NCBI RefSeq assembly: GCF_964204645.1 | Contig: NC_134031.1 | Coordinates: 10,702,501 to 10,766,500, forward strand | From: Tubulanus polymorphus | Taxonomy: Eukaryota; Nemertea; Palaeonemertea; Tubulaniformes; Tubulanidae | DNA length: 64,000 nt | Direction: 5' to 3' | Shown: piece by piece, positions 60,395 to 64,000 of the stretch | How positions within the stretch are numbered: position 1 is the stretch's first letter | Layout: each line of letters starts with the position of its first letter | Made by a program: the position numbers and the translations under genes | The notes under the pieces: model-generated | The model's database searches: none | What the model was told of the DNA's origin: nothing | Seen by the model: only the letters and a program-made list of their open reading frames with translations

Positions 60395-60895
60395 TGATGG
60401 CTGATCAAAAATACCTGTCTAATGTATAAGAGACCTCTTTTCATAGAATGCACACAATTTCAATAAAAAATGGCAAACCATTAAGAAGCAACAGGTCTCA
60501 GAATTCAGGCCAAAATTTACATTATCGGGCAAAAAAAGGTGACAGGATGGTCATCTTGAGTCCGATCGACTCACTTTTTTTCATGCTCCTTTAGAGATAC
60601 AAATATATGTAAATGATTAGGTAATTGATTGAAAAGTCTTCAATATTTCCCTCGAAAACTTCAAAAATGTGCAAAAAGTGCTAATTTTGGCAAACAAAAA
60701 TGGCCACCAGTCGGCCATTTTGATTCTGATCAGGCCAATGTTTGGGTTGAAGATGTATCTTGGGTAGATGTATAAATCGAATATGAAGACAATTCATAGA
60801 TGCGTCTTAAAAACATCCCAAAATAACTGGATTCTGTCTACGGACGACGGATGAAAAGTGAACGTAGTAGTATAAGTCCCTAATGGGCTTAAAAC
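60395..60895. mobile_element. 3' portion of the HINE-like family
   Basis: From GGCTGATCAAAAATACCTGT to TAATGGGCTTAAAAC it follows the right half of the 12247-14806 element. It begins about 45 bp upstream of the UBR4 exon 1 acceptor. Confidence 0.7.
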
Positions 60896-61940
60896 TACAG
60901 CAGCGGCAAATAACCATTGCGTAGGACCAATTTACAACAAACAGCGTCTAAACATAATCACTGTAGCGGTTTTCAACATATGGAAAAGATCTTTAAGTTT
61001 AAGAATAAAAGAATCAGCTAATATCTATACAGCCTAGATGATAACCCCCTATAATATGAATAATATTGTTCACCATTAATTCTTTAAGCTAAGATGCTAA
61101 ATTGTATTACAGATCATTGGGGAAATCTTCAATTTTATCATTAGTTTAACCGTTTCAGTGCTGACTAATGAATACTCTATAGTACTGGAGATAATTTGAA
61201 AATTTTGAAAAATTCCCCCCAGTGTATTGAACCAGAAAGAAACTTTCCATGATGGGTTTTTCGTATTGACTTGGATCGTATTGGAAATGAATGTGTTGAC
61301 GCGGTGCATGTTTTATCCATACTATCAAGGTAAAACGTCACTAAGCATACTTACCATGGCCACTGGATACAGTCTGCTCTCTACACAATCACCAAGAACC
61401 CATGGCATAGGCCAATGACCATGCAGTCCATGGGGTACAAGCTTCACATCCACGATTCAACACCAGTGTTTTGAAGCTGTTCACAGACTGAACCTTAAGG
61501 GCAACTGCTAGCTGTACCCTGAGGGCCTATAGCTAGTCTTACAATGGAACAAGTGGAACAGGAAAACAATATTCACCATTTTGGACTTGACAATTTTGAT
61601 CCCGTGAGACAATGACATAAAACAACTAAAACTTTAGCATAAACTACTTGGGACAAACAAAATCAAGAGCTGCTATATAAGTTTTTCAAAATTCAGGGCA
61701 GTACATATTAAACCAGGCCGGCCGGTTATTGTTGAAAATCCTCCCCAAGAAAATTTTAGACATTAAAAGCGTTTTCCGAGCACTTAGAGCGATCTTGAAC
61801 CCAGAACGACTTATATTTTGGAAGTTAATGGCTATTCCAATGTGGCATATCCTCATTCGATGACAATCAGCATCTCATGCATTACAGGTCGCGCCCTGAA
61901 TTATTGCAGTTAAAATGCGCCGATGAATGCTTACTAAAAA

Positions 61941-62083
61941 TCATCACACAGTGTATAATATCTGAAGGCGTTCTACGTGCGCCGCAACAGTAGTAGGCCT
62001 ATACATCATCACACAGTGTATAATATCTGAAGGCATTCTACGTGCGCTGCAACAGTAGTAGGCCTATACATTACTACTGTTGC
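61941..62083. repeat. 65-bp tandem duplication with a perfect 12-bp inverted repeat
   Basis: TCATCACACAGTGTATAATA and the following 45 bp occur twice with two or three differences. GCAACAGTAGTA (62049-62060) is inverted exactly as TACTACTGTTGC (62072-62083). Confidence 0.88.
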
Positions 62084-62394
62084 CGCGCCCGCATGTCTGC
62101 AACCGATCGATAAAACACATACACATCGTAGTAGATACAAAATCAGTATTGCAATGCAATACGCGACATATTGAGTAAAACAGGCGCTGAACACTTTTAC
62201 GGTTTACCCGATTACCAATCACGCCGGAGCAGCTGAGTGACTGAGACCATCATCATCCCCCCAGGCTATACTTTATCATTTTTGGACCATTTGGAAAAAT
62301 GATATTTTTCAATACCAAAATCAGCGGGAAACCGCGGATCTGGTAAAGAGCAGTGACGGTCTGAAACTGCAAAGAATGAGGCGTTAGACTAGAT

Positions 62395-62640
62395 CAGTAC
62401 GCGCTGTACGATCAATATCTCCATGTACAACCGTGTTCTGCCTTACACACACAGCGAGGGTATTGAGCGTCGCCGTAGTAACGTGCTACAGCAGCTTGAA
62501 CTAATGAGTACCTCTGATTAATCTAAAACCAAATTTGAGCACTTATAAACATCGGAATCAAATATAAACCAAGCTGCGTCATCTACACCATGTACAGAAT
62601 ATATCAGGGTTCGAATATCAGAAATTGTCATCCACAGCAA
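62395..62640. repeat. Dispersed repeat E, copy 2
   Basis: Direct-orientation match to 51688-51930, including AATCAAATATAAACCAAGCT. Confidence 0.75.
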
Positions 62641-63253
62641 GTTACTTTCAGAAATGCTGTGGATGGCAGAAGCGATCCACAGCAAGTCTAGCTCTCACCA
62701 CAGCAAGTGCCTTTCTTGAAAACAATACCCGGTTAATTATGTATTCCACTAACATTGAAAACTAATTCTATATGAGAGTCAATGTTATTTGGTTACTTGA
62801 CTTAAACATTTAAATGTATATCAAATCAATTATAATATTGTCAAGAATATTTGTAACAAGAAAGAAATTCTAAAAATGGGCATGCTGACATGGTTGTACT
62901 AAAAGCTTGCTTGGTGGTTTTGTATTTCTGTAGTGGAATTAATCGAACTTTGAACTGATTACTTTTTAAAAATATACTTTCTATTCACTTCAGTCCACAA
63001 TTAATGGCTTAATTCACAAACTAACACAGGTACCTTTCGAAATTATCCAATTTTATGTATGTTTCGAGTGATTAATCAACATTATTTTGAGAAATTAATT
63101 AATTTCTCCACAAATTCCGCCATTGGCCGCCATTTCTGGTTAGTCAGTGGTGTACCAGAACACCGTTTCAAGATGGCGGCTATGTAGAGGGCGCGATGGG
63201 ACAATACAGTGAGAACAGGACATTACCACCGCATACAACACGGGCCGAAAGCA

Positions 63254-64000
63254 TCCGTAGCAATACTGGTATCAGTGGTATCGGGGTGTCAGTAGTATCA
63301 CCGGTCTCGGAGAGGATCGGACAGTATCGCTGGTATCAGTGGTATCGTGGAATCACTAGTATCACCGGTCTCGGAGAGGATCGGACAGTATCACTGGTAA
63401 CAGTGGTATCGGGGTAGCAGTAGTATCACCGGTCTCGGAGAGGATCGGACAGTATCACTGGTATCAGTGGTATCGGGGTAGCAGTAGTATCACCGGTCTC
63501 GGAGAGGATCGGACAGTATCACTGGTAACAGTGGTATCGGGGTAGCAGTAGTATCACCGGTCTCGGAGAGGATCGGACAGTATCACTGGTAACAGTGGTA
63601 TCGGGGTAGCAGTAGTATCACCGGTCTCCGAGAGGATCGGGCAGTATCACTGGTATCAGTGGTATCGGGGTAGCAGTAGTATCACCGGTCTCGGAGAGGA
63701 TCGGACAGTATCACTGGTAACAGTGGTATCGGGGTAGCAGTAGTATCACCGGTCTCCAGAAGGATCGGGCAGTATCACTGGTAACAGTGGTATCGGGGTA
63801 GCAGTAGTATCACCGGTCTCCAGAAGGATCGGGCAGTATCACTGGTATCAGTGGTATCGGGGTAGCAGTAGTATCACCGGTCTCCAGAAGGATCGGGCAG
63901 TATCACTGGTATCAGTGGTATCGGGGTAGCAGTAGTATCACCGGTCTCGGAGAGGATCGGGCAGTATCACTGGTAACAGTGGTATCGGGGTAGCAGTAGT
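63254..64000. repeat. 64-bp minisatellite running off the window
   Basis: Unit parts are TATCACTGGTAACAGTGGTA, TCGGGGTAGCAGTAGTATCA, CCGGTCTCGGAGAGGATCGG and ACAG. About eleven copies follow the irregular first units. Variants are GTATCAG against GTAACAG and CTCGGAGAGG against CTCCAGAAGG. Because 64 is not a multiple of three, a continuous coding frame is unlikely. Confidence 0.95.

Larger units (their letters stand above)
60896..63190. other. UBR4 intron right of exon 1, no exon recognised
   Basis: It contains repeat E copy 2 (62395-62640), the duplication at 61941, a word shared with 12090 (about 61350-61420), and clustered CCACAGCAAGT words at 62620-62710. A further upstream UBR4 exon was not found here. 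Confidence 0.5.

Overview
This window is eukaryotic, metazoan genomic DNA. It is AT-rich, intron-rich and dense in transposable elements. A tRNA-derived SINE, a Ty3/gypsy element, a LINE whose ORF1 carries a PHD finger, and a host protein clearly diverged from its vertebrate counterpart point to an invertebrate, probably marine. I cannot name the phylum.

The only host gene I can support is on the minus strand and runs through almost the whole window. Eighteen exons (60070-60349 down to 1413-1519) join in consistent reading phase into about 1,137 codons. Compared with remembered vertebrate sequence, they encode an N-terminal armadillo-like part of UBR4, the giant N-recognin E3 ubiquitin ligase. 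The first exons lie right of the window. The UBR box and C-terminal catalytic module lie left of it.

Nearly everything else sits in UBR4 introns. Intron 4024-14852 holds a broken Ty3/gypsy copy (4775-11824, plus strand) with gag, protease, RT, RNase H, integrase and an extra third ORF, followed by a 2.56 kb dispersed element (12247-14806). Intron 15085-28674 holds degenerate repeats, a decayed LINE (about 20640-27787, plus strand) and a 601 bp TA-flanked MITE (27794-28394). Intron 29280-38232 is a repeat nest: LINE RT fragments, a TTCGAA-rich block, a foldback element with a 7-bp target duplication (30662-31067), and three blocks of a 31-bp CpG-rich satellite. Between 40.8 and 60 kb are two TTAA-flanked TIR elements of one family, a pogo-like MITE, a tRNA SINE and many short dispersed repeats. 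The right edge (from about 63254) is a 64-bp minisatellite that runs off the window.

The observations most worth a second look are these. (1) The gypsy copy has the end structure of its own genomic RNA (R-U5 at the 5' end, U3-R at the 3' end). (2) Its third ORF looks like an SGNH/GDSL hydrolase. (3) The 31-bp satellite units each encode a short GTCGC/GCGAC hairpin and form higher-order repeats. (4) One dispersed family resembles Helentron-associated (HINE/DINE-1-like) elements. No prokaryotic, CRISPR or operon feature is present.
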